Shown in pieces: positions 17,499 to 26,606 of a stretch of DNA of 64,000 bases. How positions within the stretch are numbered: the first letter of the stretch is position 1; each line of letters opens with the position of its first letter. The stretch comes from Flavobacterium alkalisoli (lineage in GTDB: Bacteria > Bacteroidota > Bacteroidia > Flavobacteriales > Flavobacteriaceae): the NCBI RefSeq assembly GCF_008000935.1, contig NZ_CP042831.1:3038001-3102000 (forward strand), written 5' to 3'. The translations under genes were made by a program, and so were the position numbers. The notes beneath the pieces were generated by a model. That model had not been told where the DNA came from and searched no databases. It saw nothing but the letters and a program-made list of their open reading frames with translations.

Positions 17499-19997
17499 AT
17501 GGCAAAAAGCAATAAAAAAGATACTGGCAAAAAAGAAGCTAAACCCACTACGGAAAAAAAGAAATTCCAACTTTCAAGACGCAATAAAGTATTGGTAGGA
17601 ATTTTGTTTTTCCTTTTTTCCATAGCATTACTGCTTTCTTTTGTTTCTTATTTTTTATATGGTGATTTTGACCAAAGTGGCCTTTCTGATTTAGGAAACA
17701 GGCAGGAAAAGGTTTATAACTGGCTGGGTAAGTTTGGAGCTTACCTTGCAGACCTGTTTATATACAGAGGATTTGGTGCTGCTTCCTTTATTTTTATCCG
17801 CTTTTTCTTTTTACTGGGTTCTTACCTGGTATTAGACTTACCCGTTGGCAAACTGAAAAAAACATTATTCTGGGATTTATATCTGGTAATAATCCTTTCG
17901 GTCCTTTTTGGTTTTTTCAATCAGTATCTTCCTGAATTAGGAGGTATTATAGGTTATGAAATAAACCTTTACATGCAGGACTATCTTGCCAAGACAGGAA
18001 CTCTTCTTGTTCTTATTTTCGGTTTATTCGTATTCCTTTTATTAAGGGTAAAAATATCTCCGGATGCCATTAAAACATTTTTTGAAAAAAGACAGCAGGA
18101 AAGAGAAGCTGCTGAAGAAGAAAAAAGACTACAGGAAATTGCTGCGCAGGAACAGGCACAAAACACTCCTCAAAACATAACTGTTCCTACAGTAAACAAC
18201 ACTTACGATACAGATGAAGAAGATGATCTGGATTTAGAAAATATAGAACTAAAGACTGTGCCTTCATCTCAATTTGAAATAAACAAGGAATCCCTTAAGC
18301 CAACTATAAGTCATTCATCAGAAATCAATCTGAATCCTAAGGTTAAAGAAGAAACTCCTAAACCTGAGGAAATACAACAGAATGAAATAATTGAAAGTAG
18401 CGACGAAAGCTTTGTTATAGAAAAATCTGCGGAAGAAGACGTTGTAGAAGAAAATCTTGCTGCAAAACTTGTTCAGGATTTTGGAGAGTTTGACCCTACC
18501 CTGGACCTTTCCAATTATCAAATGCCATCAATTGAGCTTCTAAGAGAATACTCTTCAGGAGGTATAACTATTAATCAGGCAGAACTTGAAGAAAATAAAA
18601 ACCGTATTGTAGAGACTCTTAAAAACTACAAAATTGACATTGCTCAAATTAAAGCAACTGTTGGCCCTACGGTTACATTATATGAAATAATACCGGAAGC
18701 CGGTATACGTATATCAAAAATTAAAAGTCTTGAAGATGATATTGCACTATCACTTTCGGCTTTAGGAATACGTATTATCGCTCCTATTCCGGGTAAAGGA
18801 ACCATTGGTATTGAAGTACCCAACAAGACCCCTACTATGGTTTCCATGAAAAGTGTAATAGGTTCTCCTAAGTTCCAAAATGCGGAAATGGAATTACCTA
18901 TAGCTTTAGGTAAAACCATATCTAATGAGACTTTTGTGGTAGACCTTGCCAAAATGCCTCACCTTCTTATGGCCGGTGCTACAGGACAGGGTAAATCGGT
19001 AGGTTTAAACGCAGTGCTTACCTCATTACTATATAAAAAGCATCCTGCCGAAGTTAAATTTGTACTTGTAGACCCTAAAAAGGTTGAGCTTACTTTATTT
19101 AATAAAATCGAAAGACATTATCTGGCCAAGCTTCCTGATAGTGAAGACGCGATTATAACTGACAATACAAAGGTTATCAACACATTAAACTCATTATGTA
19201 TTGAAATGGACAACCGTTATAACCTTTTAAAGGATGCAATGGTTAGAAACATTAAAGAATACAACGATAAGTTTAAACAAAGAAAACTTAATCCTGAAAA
19301 CGGACACCGTTTCCTTCCTTACATAGTACTTGTAGTTGACGAGTTTGCCGACCTTATAATGACAGCTGGTAAAGAAGTAGAAACTCCTATTGCCCGTTTG
19401 GCACAGCTAGCACGTGCTATTGGTATTCACCTTATTATCGCTACACAAAGGCCGTCGGTTAACGTAATTACAGGTATTATTAAAGCGAACTTCCCTGCAA
19501 GGATAGCCTTTAGGGTAACATCTAAAATTGACTCCAGAACTATTCTTGACAGTCAGGGTGCTGATCAGCTTATAGGTCGAGGTGATTTGCTTTATACTCA
19601 GGGTAATGATCTTACTCGTGTACAATGTGCTTTTGTAGATACGCCGGAAGTAGATAAAATAACCGAATTTATAGGTTCGCAAAAGGCATATCCTGATGCT
19701 TATCAACTTCCTGAATATGTAGGAGAAGAAAGTGGCACTAATCTTGATATAGATGTATCTGAGAGAGACTCTATGTTCAGGGAAGCCGCAGAAGTTATTG
19801 TTACAGCCCAACAAGGTTCAGCATCATTACTTCAGCGTAAATTAAAACTTGGGTACAACCGTGCCGGAAGGCTTATCGACCAGCTGGAAGCAGCGGGTAT
19901 TGTAGGTCCTTTTGAAGGCAGTAAAGCCCGTAATGTTTTAATTCCTGACCTTACGTCGCTGGAACAATTTTTTAAGAATGAAGAAAACAACTTTTAA
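17499..19997 (+). CDS. ftsK: DNA translocase FtsK
   Basis: This 832-aa protein has four N-terminal membrane helices within residues about 30-190. A charged Glu/Pro-rich linker follows (about 190-330), then the alpha/beta motor. Walker A GATGQGKS is at 493-500 and Walker B IVLVVDEFADL has D614/E615. A winged-helix gamma domain near the C-terminus (SLLQRKLKLGYNRAGRLIDQ) reads KOPS-type sites. It pumps chromosome ends at the septum during division and acts with XerCD. It belongs to a run with the downstream lolA, lptF/G and ribB genes. Confidence 0.96.
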   Translation: MAKSNKKDTGKKEAKPTTEKKKFQLSRRNKVLVGILFFLFSIALLLSFVSYFLYGDFDQSGLSDLGNRQEKVYNWLGKFGAYLADLFIYRGFGAASFIFIRFFFLLGSYLVLDLPVGKLKKTLFWDLYLVIILSVLFGFFNQYLPELGGIIGYEINLYMQDYLAKTGTLLVLIFGLFVFLLLRVKISPDAIKTFFEKRQQEREAAEEEKRLQEIAAQEQAQNTPQNITVPTVNNTYDTDEEDDLDLENIELKTVPSSQFEINKESLKPTISHSSEINLNPKVKEETPKPEEIQQNEIIESSDESFVIEKSAEEDVVEENLAAKLVQDFGEFDPTLDLSNYQMPSIELLREYSSGGITINQAELEENKNRIVETLKNYKIDIAQIKATVGPTVTLYEIIPEAGIRISKIKSLEDDIALSLSALGIRIIAPIPGKGTIGIEVPNKTPTMVSMKSVIGSPKFQNAEMELPIALGKTISNETFVVDLAKMPHLLMAGATGQGKSVGLNAVLTSLLYKKHPAEVKFVLVDPKKVELTLFNKIERHYLAKLPDSEDAIITDNTKVINTLNSLCIEMDNRYNLLKDAMVRNIKEYNDKFKQRKLNPENGHRFLPYIVLVVDEFADLIMTAGKEVETPIARLAQLARAIGIHLIIATQRPSVNVITGIIKANFPARIAFRVTSKIDSRTILDSQGADQLIGRGDLLYTQGNDLTRVQCAFVDTPEVDKITEFIGSQKAYPDAYQLPEYVGEESGTNLDIDVSERDSMFREAAEVIVTAQQGSASLLQRKLKLGYNRAGRLIDQLEAAGIVGPFEGSKARNVLIPDLTSLEQFFKNEENNF

Positions 19998-20646
19998 GAT
20001 GTACAATTTTATAAAGGTATTAGCCGTATTTTTTATAACCTTTTCACTTAACGCACAGGATTCAGCTCAAAAAGCCAAAAAGCTTCTTGATGATGTATCG
20101 GCAAAAATTAAAGGGTATGAAAATATAGTTTTTGACTTTAAATACTCCTACTCCAACCCAAACAGTAACCTTAATCAGGAAAGCAAAGGAAATGTTTCTA
20201 TGCAGGGAGAAATGTACGTTTTAAACTTTATGGGCATTACACGTATTTTTGACGGAAAAAAAATATACAATATTGTACCCGAAGACGAAGAGATAACCAT
20301 TTCAAATTATGATAAGGAGAAGAAAGATGAACTTACTCCTTCTAAAATGCTTACTTTTTTCAGTTCAGGTTATAAATATTCAATGGACATCCTTCAAAAT
20401 GTAAAAGGACGTAAAATACAGTATGTAAAACTAAAGCCTATTGATGCTAATGACAAGGCTAAAGAAATACTTATTGGTATTGATTACCAGACAAAACACA
20501 TCCATAATCTGATACAGGTAGACAAAGATGGCAGTAAAAGTACTTTTACTATAAATTCTTTTAAAACAAATCAGCCTTTGTCAAAAAATCATTTTACCTT
20601 TACCGAAAGTAAATATCCTAATTATTACATTAATAGATTAGACTAG
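19978..20646 (+). CDS. lolA: LolA-like outer-membrane lipoprotein carrier
   Basis: The 222-aa protein has a signal peptide (FIKVLAVFFITFSLNAQ) and a LolA/LolB-type fold pattern: KIKGYENIVFDFKYSY, a SKGNVSMQGEMYVLNF strand region and FDGKKIYNIVPEDEE. It would carry lipoproteins across the periplasm. The given start overlaps the ftsK end by 20 bases. An ATG at 19999, two bases after the ftsK stop, is equally possible and gives a tidier signal peptide. The neighbouring LptF/G gene also serves outer-membrane biogenesis. Confidence 0.85.
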   Translation: MKKTTFKMYNFIKVLAVFFITFSLNAQDSAQKAKKLLDDVSAKIKGYENIVFDFKYSYSNPNSNLNQESKGNVSMQGEMYVLNFMGITRIFDGKKIYNIVPEDEEITISNYDKEKKDELTPSKMLTFFSSGYKYSMDILQNVKGRKIQYVKLKPIDANDKAKEILIGIDYQTKHIHNLIQVDKDGSKSTFTINSFKTNQPLSKNHFTFTESKYPNYYINRLD

Positions 20647-20653
20647 TTTTCCG

Positions 20654-22129
20654 GTGAAAATCTTAGACCGCTATATCCTCAAATCGTTTGTCACGACATT
20701 TGCTACAGTATTTATTATCCTGTTCTTTATATTTATTTTACAGGGAATATGGCTGTTTATTGCCGAACTTGCAGGGAAAGACCTTGATGTTTGGCTAGTT
20801 ACAAAATTCCTTTTGTTTTATTCTCCTAAAATGATTCCGCTGGTATTACCACTATCAATACTATTAGCCGGAATTATGACTTTTGGAAGTTTTGCCGAAA
20901 ACTATGAGTTTGCTGCCATGAAATCTTCCGGTATTTCTCTTGGGCGAGCCATGAGGGGGCTTACCATATTCATTTTCGGATTAAGTATTGTTGCATTCAT
21001 ATTTGCAAATAATGTTATCCCAAAGGCTGAATATAAGTTTGTTAACCTTAGAAAAAACATAATACAACGACAACCGGCTATGGCTATCGTTGAAGGACAA
21101 TTCAATTCCATTGGCGATAACTTTAATATAAAAGTTAGCAAAAAGTCTGGCGAAAAAGGGGAAAAACTTACCGATGTAACTATTCATAAAAGAGGAAAAG
21201 GAGAAGCTCAGGCAACTATAATAAGAGCTAAGAATGGTTTACTTAAAAGTAACGAATCCTCTAATCTTTTACAGCTTGAACTTTTTGATGGTTACTATTA
21301 TGAGGAACTTAAATCTAAGAACTCAAGAGAACAACAAAAAGCTCCGTTTGCTAAAAGTACCTTCTCTAAACAGATTATGAATATTGACCTTTCCATGTTG
21401 AATAATAATGATATGGATGAGGAAAAGATTTCACAAACAAACGGAATGCTTAACATCAGTGAGCTTAATTATACTCTGGATTCACTGGAAAACAATTATA
21501 CCAAAGAAGAGCGTTCTATAACCGACAATGTGGTAAAACGCACTTCTAATGCACTTTCCAGAAAAACGAGCTATACAGAAAGGGACTTTAGCCATATTGA
21601 AAAACTTCCTGATTCTGTAAAAACAGATAAAAACGACCTTTTAAGTCTTATGGTCGATTCCAAAAAACAAAGAATACTGGATATAGCCATTAATAACACT
21701 AGTAGTAGTGCAAATATCATTAAACAGAGTATTAATGCTCAAAATGAAAGAATGAAGAACATTAATAACCACTGGCTGGCATTATACGAAAAGTTTGTAA
21801 TTGCTTATGCCTGTCTTTTAATGTTTTTTATAGGTGCACCTCTTGGAGCTATTATCCGTAAAGGAGGTATTGGATTACCAATAGTATTTGCCGTAATCAT
21901 ATTTATCGTATTCCACTTTATAAATACTTTTGGTAAGAAACTGGCGCAGGAAAACGGCATCCCTCCTTTTTTAGGATCATGGATGTCATCAATTGTATTA
22001 ACACCTCTGGCAATATTACTAACATACAGAGCCACTAATGATATAGGCATGATTAATATGGATGCAATTATGCTTCCGTTGCAAAAAGCCGTAATGAAAT
22101 TATTTAAGATTAAATCAAACGAAGAATAA
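20654..22129 (+). CDS. LptF/LptG-family permease
   Basis: This 491-aa permease begins at [23 protein letters not shown], the usual YjgP/YjgQ opening. Three helices lie before residue 130, then a large periplasmic beta domain with a long insert (about 130-375), and three helices close the protein. Features include the [17 protein letters not shown] loop and [18 protein letters not shown]. It forms the membrane part of the LptB2FG exporter that extracts lipopolysaccharide from the inner membrane. Flavobacteria often carry a single such gene type per locus, so F and G cannot be told apart here. Confidence 0.92.
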   Translation: MKILDRYILKSFVTTFATVFIILFFIFILQGIWLFIAELAGKDLDVWLVTKFLLFYSPKMIPLVLPLSILLAGIMTFGSFAENYEFAAMKSSGISLGRAMRGLTIFIFGLSIVAFIFANNVIPKAEYKFVNLRKNIIQRQPAMAIVEGQFNSIGDNFNIKVSKKSGEKGEKLTDVTIHKRGKGEAQATIIRAKNGLLKSNESSNLLQLELFDGYYYEELKSKNSREQQKAPFAKSTFSKQIMNIDLSMLNNNDMDEEKISQTNGMLNISELNYTLDSLENNYTKEERSITDNVVKRTSNALSRKTSYTERDFSHIEKLPDSVKTDKNDLLSLMVDSKKQRILDIAINNTSSSANIIKQSINAQNERMKNINNHWLALYEKFVIAYACLLMFFIGAPLGAIIRKGGIGLPIVFAVIIFIVFHFINTFGKKLAQENGIPPFLGSWMSSIVLTPLAILLTYRATNDIGMINMDAIMLPLQKAVMKLFKIKSNEE

Positions 22130-22130
22130 A

Positions 22131-23264
22131 ATGTCTGCTGAGCATATAAAACTAAATACTATAGAAGAAGCTATAGAAGATATTCGCAACGGTAAAGTTA
22201 TTATTGTTGTTGATGATGAAGATCGTGAAAATGAAGGAGATTTTCTTGCCGCTGCCGATAAGGTTACACCAGAAATGATAAACTTTATGGCAACACACGG
22301 AAAAGGACTTATATGTACTCCCCTAACCGAAAAGCGCTGTAAAGAACTTGAGCTGAATGTTATGGTTACTAACAACACCGATAGTATGCAGACTGCCTTT
22401 ACAGTTTCTATAGACCTTAAAGGTAATGGTGTTACTACTGGTATTTCTGCTCACGACAGGGCTAAAACCGTAGAAGCTTTGGTAGACCCTACAACAAAAC
22501 CAAGCGATTTAGGGAGGCCTGGGCACATTTTCCCTCTTATAGCTAAAGAAGGTGGTGTATTAAGGAGAACAGGCCATACAGAAGCCGCTATTGACTTTGC
22601 AAGGCTTGCCGGTTTTAGACCTGCAGGTGTAATTTGTGAAATAATGAACGATGATGGCTCAATGGCCAGGTTACCGCAGTTATATGAAGTAGCTAAAAAA
22701 TTTGACCTTAAACTGGTATCTATAGAAGACCTTGTTGCATATAGAATGCAGCATGACAGCCTTATCCAGAAAAAAGAAGATTTTGAAGTAGAAACCAGAT
22801 TTGGCACTTTCCGTATAAGGGCTTATCTGCAAACTACAAATAAACAAGTGCATGTTGCCCTTACAAAAGGCAGCTGGAACATAGGTGAACCTGTTTTAAC
22901 CCGTATTAACTCTACACAGGTTAATAACGACATTTTAGGCACGCTAACAAACGACGCCGACAGAAAGCTTGATAATATGTTTCAACGTATAAATAAGGAA
23001 GGTAAAGGCGCGATACTATTCATAAATCAGGAAATTCAACCATCTGAACTTTTAACCCGTATAAAAGAGTTAAAGGAATTACAGTCAAAAGGCATCAATA
23101 AAGCTCCACAAATTAAAATGGATGTGAAGGATTTTGGTATCGGAGCACAGATTTTACATGACATTGATATCTCAAAAATACGCCTTCTTACGAACTCTAC
23201 ACAAACAAAACGTGTAGGTATGATAGGCTACGGACTGGAAATTACCGAGTATGTGGAATATTAA
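22131..23264 (+). CDS. ribB: 3,4-dihydroxy-2-butanone 4-phosphate synthase with degenerate GTP cyclohydrolase II domain
   Basis: The 377-aa protein starts one base after the LptF/G stop. Residues 1-205 are a full DHBP synthase: [13 protein letters not shown] (catalytic acids), [15 protein letters not shown]-like [10 protein letters not shown], and [18 protein letters not shown]. It makes the four-carbon unit of riboflavin from ribulose 5-phosphate. The second half aligns with GTP cyclohydrolase II in outline (FGTFRIRAY...[21 protein letters not shown]), but the zinc-binding Cys residues of active RibA are absent. It therefore probably works only as RibB. Confidence 0.92.
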   Translation: MSAEHIKLNTIEEAIEDIRNGKVIIVVDDEDRENEGDFLAAADKVTPEMINFMATHGKGLICTPLTEKRCKELELNVMVTNNTDSMQTAFTVSIDLKGNGVTTGISAHDRAKTVEALVDPTTKPSDLGRPGHIFPLIAKEGGVLRRTGHTEAAIDFARLAGFRPAGVICEIMNDDGSMARLPQLYEVAKKFDLKLVSIEDLVAYRMQHDSLIQKKEDFEVETRFGTFRIRAYLQTTNKQVHVALTKGSWNIGEPVLTRINSTQVNNDILGTLTNDADRKLDNMFQRINKEGKGAILFINQEIQPSELLTRIKELKELQSKGINKAPQIKMDVKDFGIGAQILHDIDISKIRLLTNSTQTKRVGMIGYGLEITEYVEY

Positions 23265-23350
23265 GAAAAAATATTTTTTTCTTAACCATAAGTAAATGAA
23301 AGGCTTAAAAAACAGTACGAAAATATTTTACTTTTTTTACCTAAAATGTT

Positions 23351-23380
23351 TTTGAAAACCGGAAAAGCTTTCTATATTTG
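23351..23380 (+). promoter_or_regulatory. Promoter of tRNA-Ser
   Basis: A -33 TTTG (23351-23354) and -7 TATATTTG (23373-23380) are separated by 18 bases, 31 bases upstream of the tRNA. This is the best-formed Bacteroidota promoter in the window together with that of ettA. Confidence 0.75.
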
Positions 23381-23411
23381 CACCGCAATCAGGGAATGAG
23401 AGCGACATACT

Positions 23412-23496
23412 GGAGAAATGGCAGAGCGGTCGAATGCGGCGGTCTTGAAAACCGTTGACTGTAACAGGTCCGGGGGTTCGAATCCCTCTTTCTCCG
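23412..23496 (+). tRNA. tRNA-Ser, anticodon TGA
   Basis: The 85-base class II tRNA has acceptor stem GGAGAAA (23412-23418) pairing with TTTCTCC (23489-23495) and discriminator G at 23496. The anticodon stem GCGGT/ACCGT closes the loop CTTGAAA with anticodon TGA at 23446-23448. A long variable arm precedes the GGTTCGAAT T-loop region. CCA is not encoded. Its 3' end is the attachment site of the genomic island that follows. Confidence 0.95.
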
Positions 23497-23574
23497 CGAA
23501 AGGAAGTTTCAAAAGAAACTTTACAAGTCAAAAAACCTTAAAACACTAGTGTTTTAAGGTTTTTTTGTTTTTAG
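23485..23574 (+). repeat. Left attachment repeat (attL), 3' tRNA end plus terminator
   Basis: It starts with the 13-base identity CCTCTTTCTCCGC, which is the tRNA-Ser 3' end. It continues through an AAGTTTC-AAAA-GAAACTT hairpin and the terminator palindrome to GTTTTTAG. It matches 52167-52255 with a few substitutions and one indel. Confidence 0.88.
23536..23566 (+). terminator. Terminator of tRNA-Ser
   Basis: A 24-bp perfect palindrome (23536-23559, CCTTAAAACACT and its complement) is followed by seven Ts. An identical palindrome sits in the right repeat at 52217-52240. Confidence 0.85.
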
Positions 23575-23608
23575 ATATATTCTAAAACACACATATAATA
23601 TCAAAGGA

Positions 23609-23669
23609 TAGTTACTTTTTTAGTTACTTTCTAAAATCAACCTTTTTTAGGGATTAAAAAAAGTAACTA
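23609..23669. repeat. Candidate arm-type recombinase sites, left end
   Basis: The 10-base word TAGTTACTTT occurs at 23609 and 23621 (12 bases apart) and inverted at 23660-23669. It lies between the attachment repeat and the recombinase gene, where arm-type sites of tyrosine recombinases are normally found. Binding is inference. Confidence 0.4.
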
Positions 23670-23747
23670 ATTAACGGAATTCGCTGAGATTCCTAGGGAC
23701 TCATGAAATTTTCAATTCAATTTGAATATTAATTAAATTTCATAGTT

Positions 23748-24691
23748 ATGTTAAAAGTAATTTTTTACATCAAAGCAGAGAAGTATCTAAATGGAGAAAA
23801 CCCTATTTTTTCCAAAATCTCCTACAACAACAAATCAATTACATTAAGCACAGGAAAATCCATCTCTAAAGAACGATGGCAATCTACCAATAAACTTAGA
23901 AACGTATTAAAAATTGAAAAAGAAAAAGTGCTAAAGCAATCATTAGACTTGTATCAATTAAGGATTGAGAAAAAATTTCTAGAATTATACAAAACAGATT
24001 TAAATGTATCATTAATTGACTTAAAGAAACAAATTAAAGGTAAGCCTAAATTAAACATCAAGTCAGCGGGCATTCTTGAAATATTTGATAAATATAATTT
24101 AAGTTTCAAAAAGAGGGTGGCAATCGGTGAGCGGGCCCCGGCATCATTACAAAAATATAATCGATCAAAAGACCTTGTTAAAGAATTCATTAAAAATAAA
24201 TATAATTTAAACGACTATCCAGTAAATGAAATAAATGGTGCTTTTATATATAATTTAGAGTCTTTCTTAAAATATGATAGTAAATACAAGTACAAAAAGT
24301 GTATTAAAAATAACTCAGTAGTTAAATATTTTAAAAACTTTAAAACTGTATGCAACTATGGTATTAAACTAGAATTAATAAAAACCCTTTTGACATATAT
24401 GATGGAAAAATCACCGTTAAAGATGCTATATATTTAAATCAACAAGAATTAGATTTAATAGAAAATAAAATATTCAATACAGAAAGATTAGAAAAGGTAA
24501 AAGATATTTTCTTATTTAGTTGTTATACTGGTTATGCTCCTATAGATGCATGTAATTTAACTGAAAGGAATCTTTACAAAGACAATGATGGGAACTTATG
24601 GATTAAAACTCATCGGACTAAAACTTCTATAAAAGCTAATATAAAGAAAGCCCCTATCAAAAGGGGCTTTAATAATTCTATTAATACCTAA
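23748..24691 (+). pseudogene. Tyrosine recombinase (integrase), frameshifted and truncated
   Basis: The first frame (to 24437) encodes an arm-DNA-binding domain (MLKVIFYIKAEKYLNGENPI, then ISKERW) and a SAM-like core-binding domain (FDKYNLSFKKRVAIGER...). Near 24380-24388 the frame breaks. The next frame continues perfectly as NPFDIYDGKITVKDAIYLNQ and VKDIFLFSCYTGYAPIDACN, the start of a Bacteroidota integrase catalytic domain, to a stop at 24689. The C-terminal HxxR box and the catalytic Tyr are missing. The reading ends in a hairpin region. Both the one-base-type shift and the missing 3' end make it inactive. It is the recombinase expected for a tRNA-Ser island. Confidence 0.85.
24647..24670 (-). 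terminator. Hairpin at the 3' end of the island operon
   Basis: A 9-bp stem AAAGCCCCT / AGGGGCTTT has a six-base loop, 76 bases after the last gene of the minus-strand operon. The T-run is weak on either strand, so termination strength is uncertain. Confidence 0.5.
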
Positions 24692-24745
24692 AACATACCG
24701 GATCATTATCTCCGACCCTAATCTTTAATACAAAAATTAAATAGG

Positions 24746-25861
24746 CTAATCCGTAATCGTCGGTAATTTGAAGGTATCGGTCTGGATATTGGCCGCATAG
24801 GCCTCATAAAGGCTCTTTAGTTTTTTATATTCTTCCGAATCTCTGTCATACTTTGCCAGCTGCTCTTTCAGTCGTTGTCCCTTACGGTTATATATGGAGT
24901 CATTATAGAGTTTCATAGCATCCTGTAGTGCTCCGGTTACCTCTCCGGTCTTGTCTTCAGGACCATAGAATTTCTTAAGTAGTGAAGCTGTTGCCAATGT
25001 TGGTGCAAATCCCTCCAGGTCCTGTCTTTTCCTTCCGTCCAGAAGAATAATCAAATAAGGTGCTTTGCCTTTATACACAGTACCGCTCTGCTTATCCACA
25101 AGTCGCAGTTTTTTATTTCCCGGGGTTCCTGACAGGTCTACCTTAAGGTTTTTGAACTCATCAAGGTCATTATTGTTGCAGATGATAAATTCCCTAGGTT
25201 CGGTTGGCGGAATAATCGGTGAATCAAATTTAACCTCAATCGAAGAGGACAGATTTGGTCTTCCCGAAAACAGTGCATCGCCAAGTTTGGAGCCGATATT
25301 TACCAGTTGAGAACCACCCAGCAGATAAGGTGCTGCCGGTAAAAAGACTGGGATGCCTGCCGCCGAAGTAAACAGTCCGGACAGCGTCTCAAATATCTGG
25401 GTGTCGAAATTGTCAAACATCAGTTCGAAGGAAGCAATCAGGTTCTCAGCATCCATTCCGGGTGTATAGTACACAATATTAGTACCTTCCTCCAAAGCAT
25501 TAAACTCCAGATAGGCATTCTCCTCTACCTTATCGGCTTTCATATTTATGGCCCTGGAAGTAGCCTTAAAGGTCTGGGAACTTTTCACCCCGGTAACAAG
25601 AATGACATCTTTCTTACCACCTAAAAACTTCTTATACTCTCCGATATATACCGTAGCGATTTCAATACTCATGGGTTTACCGATTCCTATCGGCTTAAAG
25701 TTCCTTTCAAGTTGTATTGCAGTAAGATCATTTTGGGAAATCGCCTCGTTATTTACCCTTAGAACCTGCCCTCCGGGCATATTCAGTTCTCCAGTAATCC
25801 TTTTAGCCTGCAACTCCTCGGTATCCACCAGGGTGTTGCCAATAACTGATAATGTTGCCAT
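24746..25861 (-). CDS. Unknown 371-aa island protein, last gene of operon
   Basis: I recognise no family. The protein begins MATLSVIGNTLVDTEELQ with no signal peptide. Residues 1-150 look beta-rich. Residues about 161-190 form a Gly/Ala/Pro hydrophobic stretch (FTSAAGIPVFLPAAPYLLGG) that could insert in or lie on a membrane. A second beta-rich part (EFIICNNNDLDEFKNLKVDL) is followed by a helical, charged C-terminus (RLKEQLAKYDRDSEEYKKLK). It lies 51 bases after the LysM-NlpC gene. The layout suggests a structural or membrane-contact component, but no function can be given. Confidence 0.7.
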   Translation of the reverse strand: MATLSVIGNTLVDTEELQAKRITGELNMPGGQVLRVNNEAISQNDLTAIQLERNFKPIGIGKPMSIEIATVYIGEYKKFLGGKKDVILVTGVKSSQTFKATSRAINMKADKVEENAYLEFNALEEGTNIVYYTPGMDAENLIASFELMFDNFDTQIFETLSGLFTSAAGIPVFLPAAPYLLGGSQLVNIGSKLGDALFSGRPNLSSSIEVKFDSPIIPPTEPREFIICNNNDLDEFKNLKVDLSGTPGNKKLRLVDKQSGTVYKGKAPYLIILLDGRKRQDLEGFAPTLATASLLKKFYGPEDKTGEVTGALQDAMKLYNDSIYNRKGQRLKEQLAKYDRDSEEYKKLKSLYEAYAANIQTDTFKLPTITD

Positions 25862-25912
25862 AATAGATATATTCTTTAATTAGACTTCGCTTCTCAAATC
25901 GTTAAAGCTGGA

Positions 25913-26572
25913 TTAAAGGACTCCCGAAAACCTTCCCCATACCGTATCAGCCCTGTTGAAGACTGCCGGAGAAGTCTCCTGTATAGCTGTTCCGAAATTC
26001 CTGGAATTACCCGAGCTGCAGTGGATCACTTTTTTCATAACGCCTGCTTTCACCTCACTTACAATGCCCACATGCCCTATGGCCCTACCCGCTCCGTAGA
26101 CCACAATACATCCCGGCTCCGGAGTACTTATCTTTTCAAAAATACCGGAAGGGCTCTCCACATCACTCACCATGGCATCGGTATAGATCCATCCCCCGAA
26201 TTTCCTGTAGAAGGGCAGTTCTGTCTTTCGCGACAGGCCCAGTACCCAGCATACAAAACCACTGCAGTCGCAATAACCGTCTCTGGAAGGAAGCGCATCT
26301 GTAGGATACATCCCGCCACCCCCAAGCTTATATCTGATGGCAGAGCCGATTACAGATTGAGCGCGAAACACAAGTTCTCCGGCATTTACAGGATCGGTAA
26401 AAACGGCCTCCTCGGGAAGGTCCTGCATATTGGGAAGTATTAAAACCTGTCCCACAAAAATATGATCCGGGTTGGTAATAACCGGATTCATGGCTAAAAG
26501 TACCGAAAGCGGGACATGATACCTTTCAGCTATCCTGCCAAGTGTATCCCCTTTTTTGATCGTATATTGCAT
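25913..26572 (-). CDS. LysM plus NlpC/P60 peptidoglycan hydrolase without signal peptide
   Basis: In this 219-aa protein a LysM module occupies residues 1-48 (YTIKKGDTLGRIAERYHVPL...VGQVLILPN) from the very first residue, leaving no room for a Sec signal. The NlpC/P60 domain (about 68-219) has catalytic C103 in GYCDCSGFVCWV and H167 in AIGHVGIV. Enzymes of this kind cut peptide stems of peptidoglycan. A signal-less LysM hydrolase is usual for phage tails and contractile injection baseplates, or for lysis-released enzymes. It follows the patatin gene by 34 bases and precedes the 371-aa gene by 51. Confidence 0.88.
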   Translation of the reverse strand: MQYTIKKGDTLGRIAERYHVPLSVLLAMNPVITNPDHIFVGQVLILPNMQDLPEEAVFTDPVNAGELVFRAQSVIGSAIRYKLGGGGMYPTDALPSRDGYCDCSGFVCWVLGLSRKTELPFYRKFGGWIYTDAMVSDVESPSGIFEKISTPEPGCIVVYGAGRAIGHVGIVSEVKAGVMKKVIHCSSGNSRNFGTAIQETSPAVFNRADTVWGRFSGVL

Positions 26573-26606
26573 TATATATTGATATTGGTTGGTTTGTAAG
26601 GCTATA

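Noticed and set aside
23261..23285. Strong terminator after ribB
   Set aside because: The palindrome is made of A and T only (TTAAGAAAAAA and complement), so its stability is doubtful.
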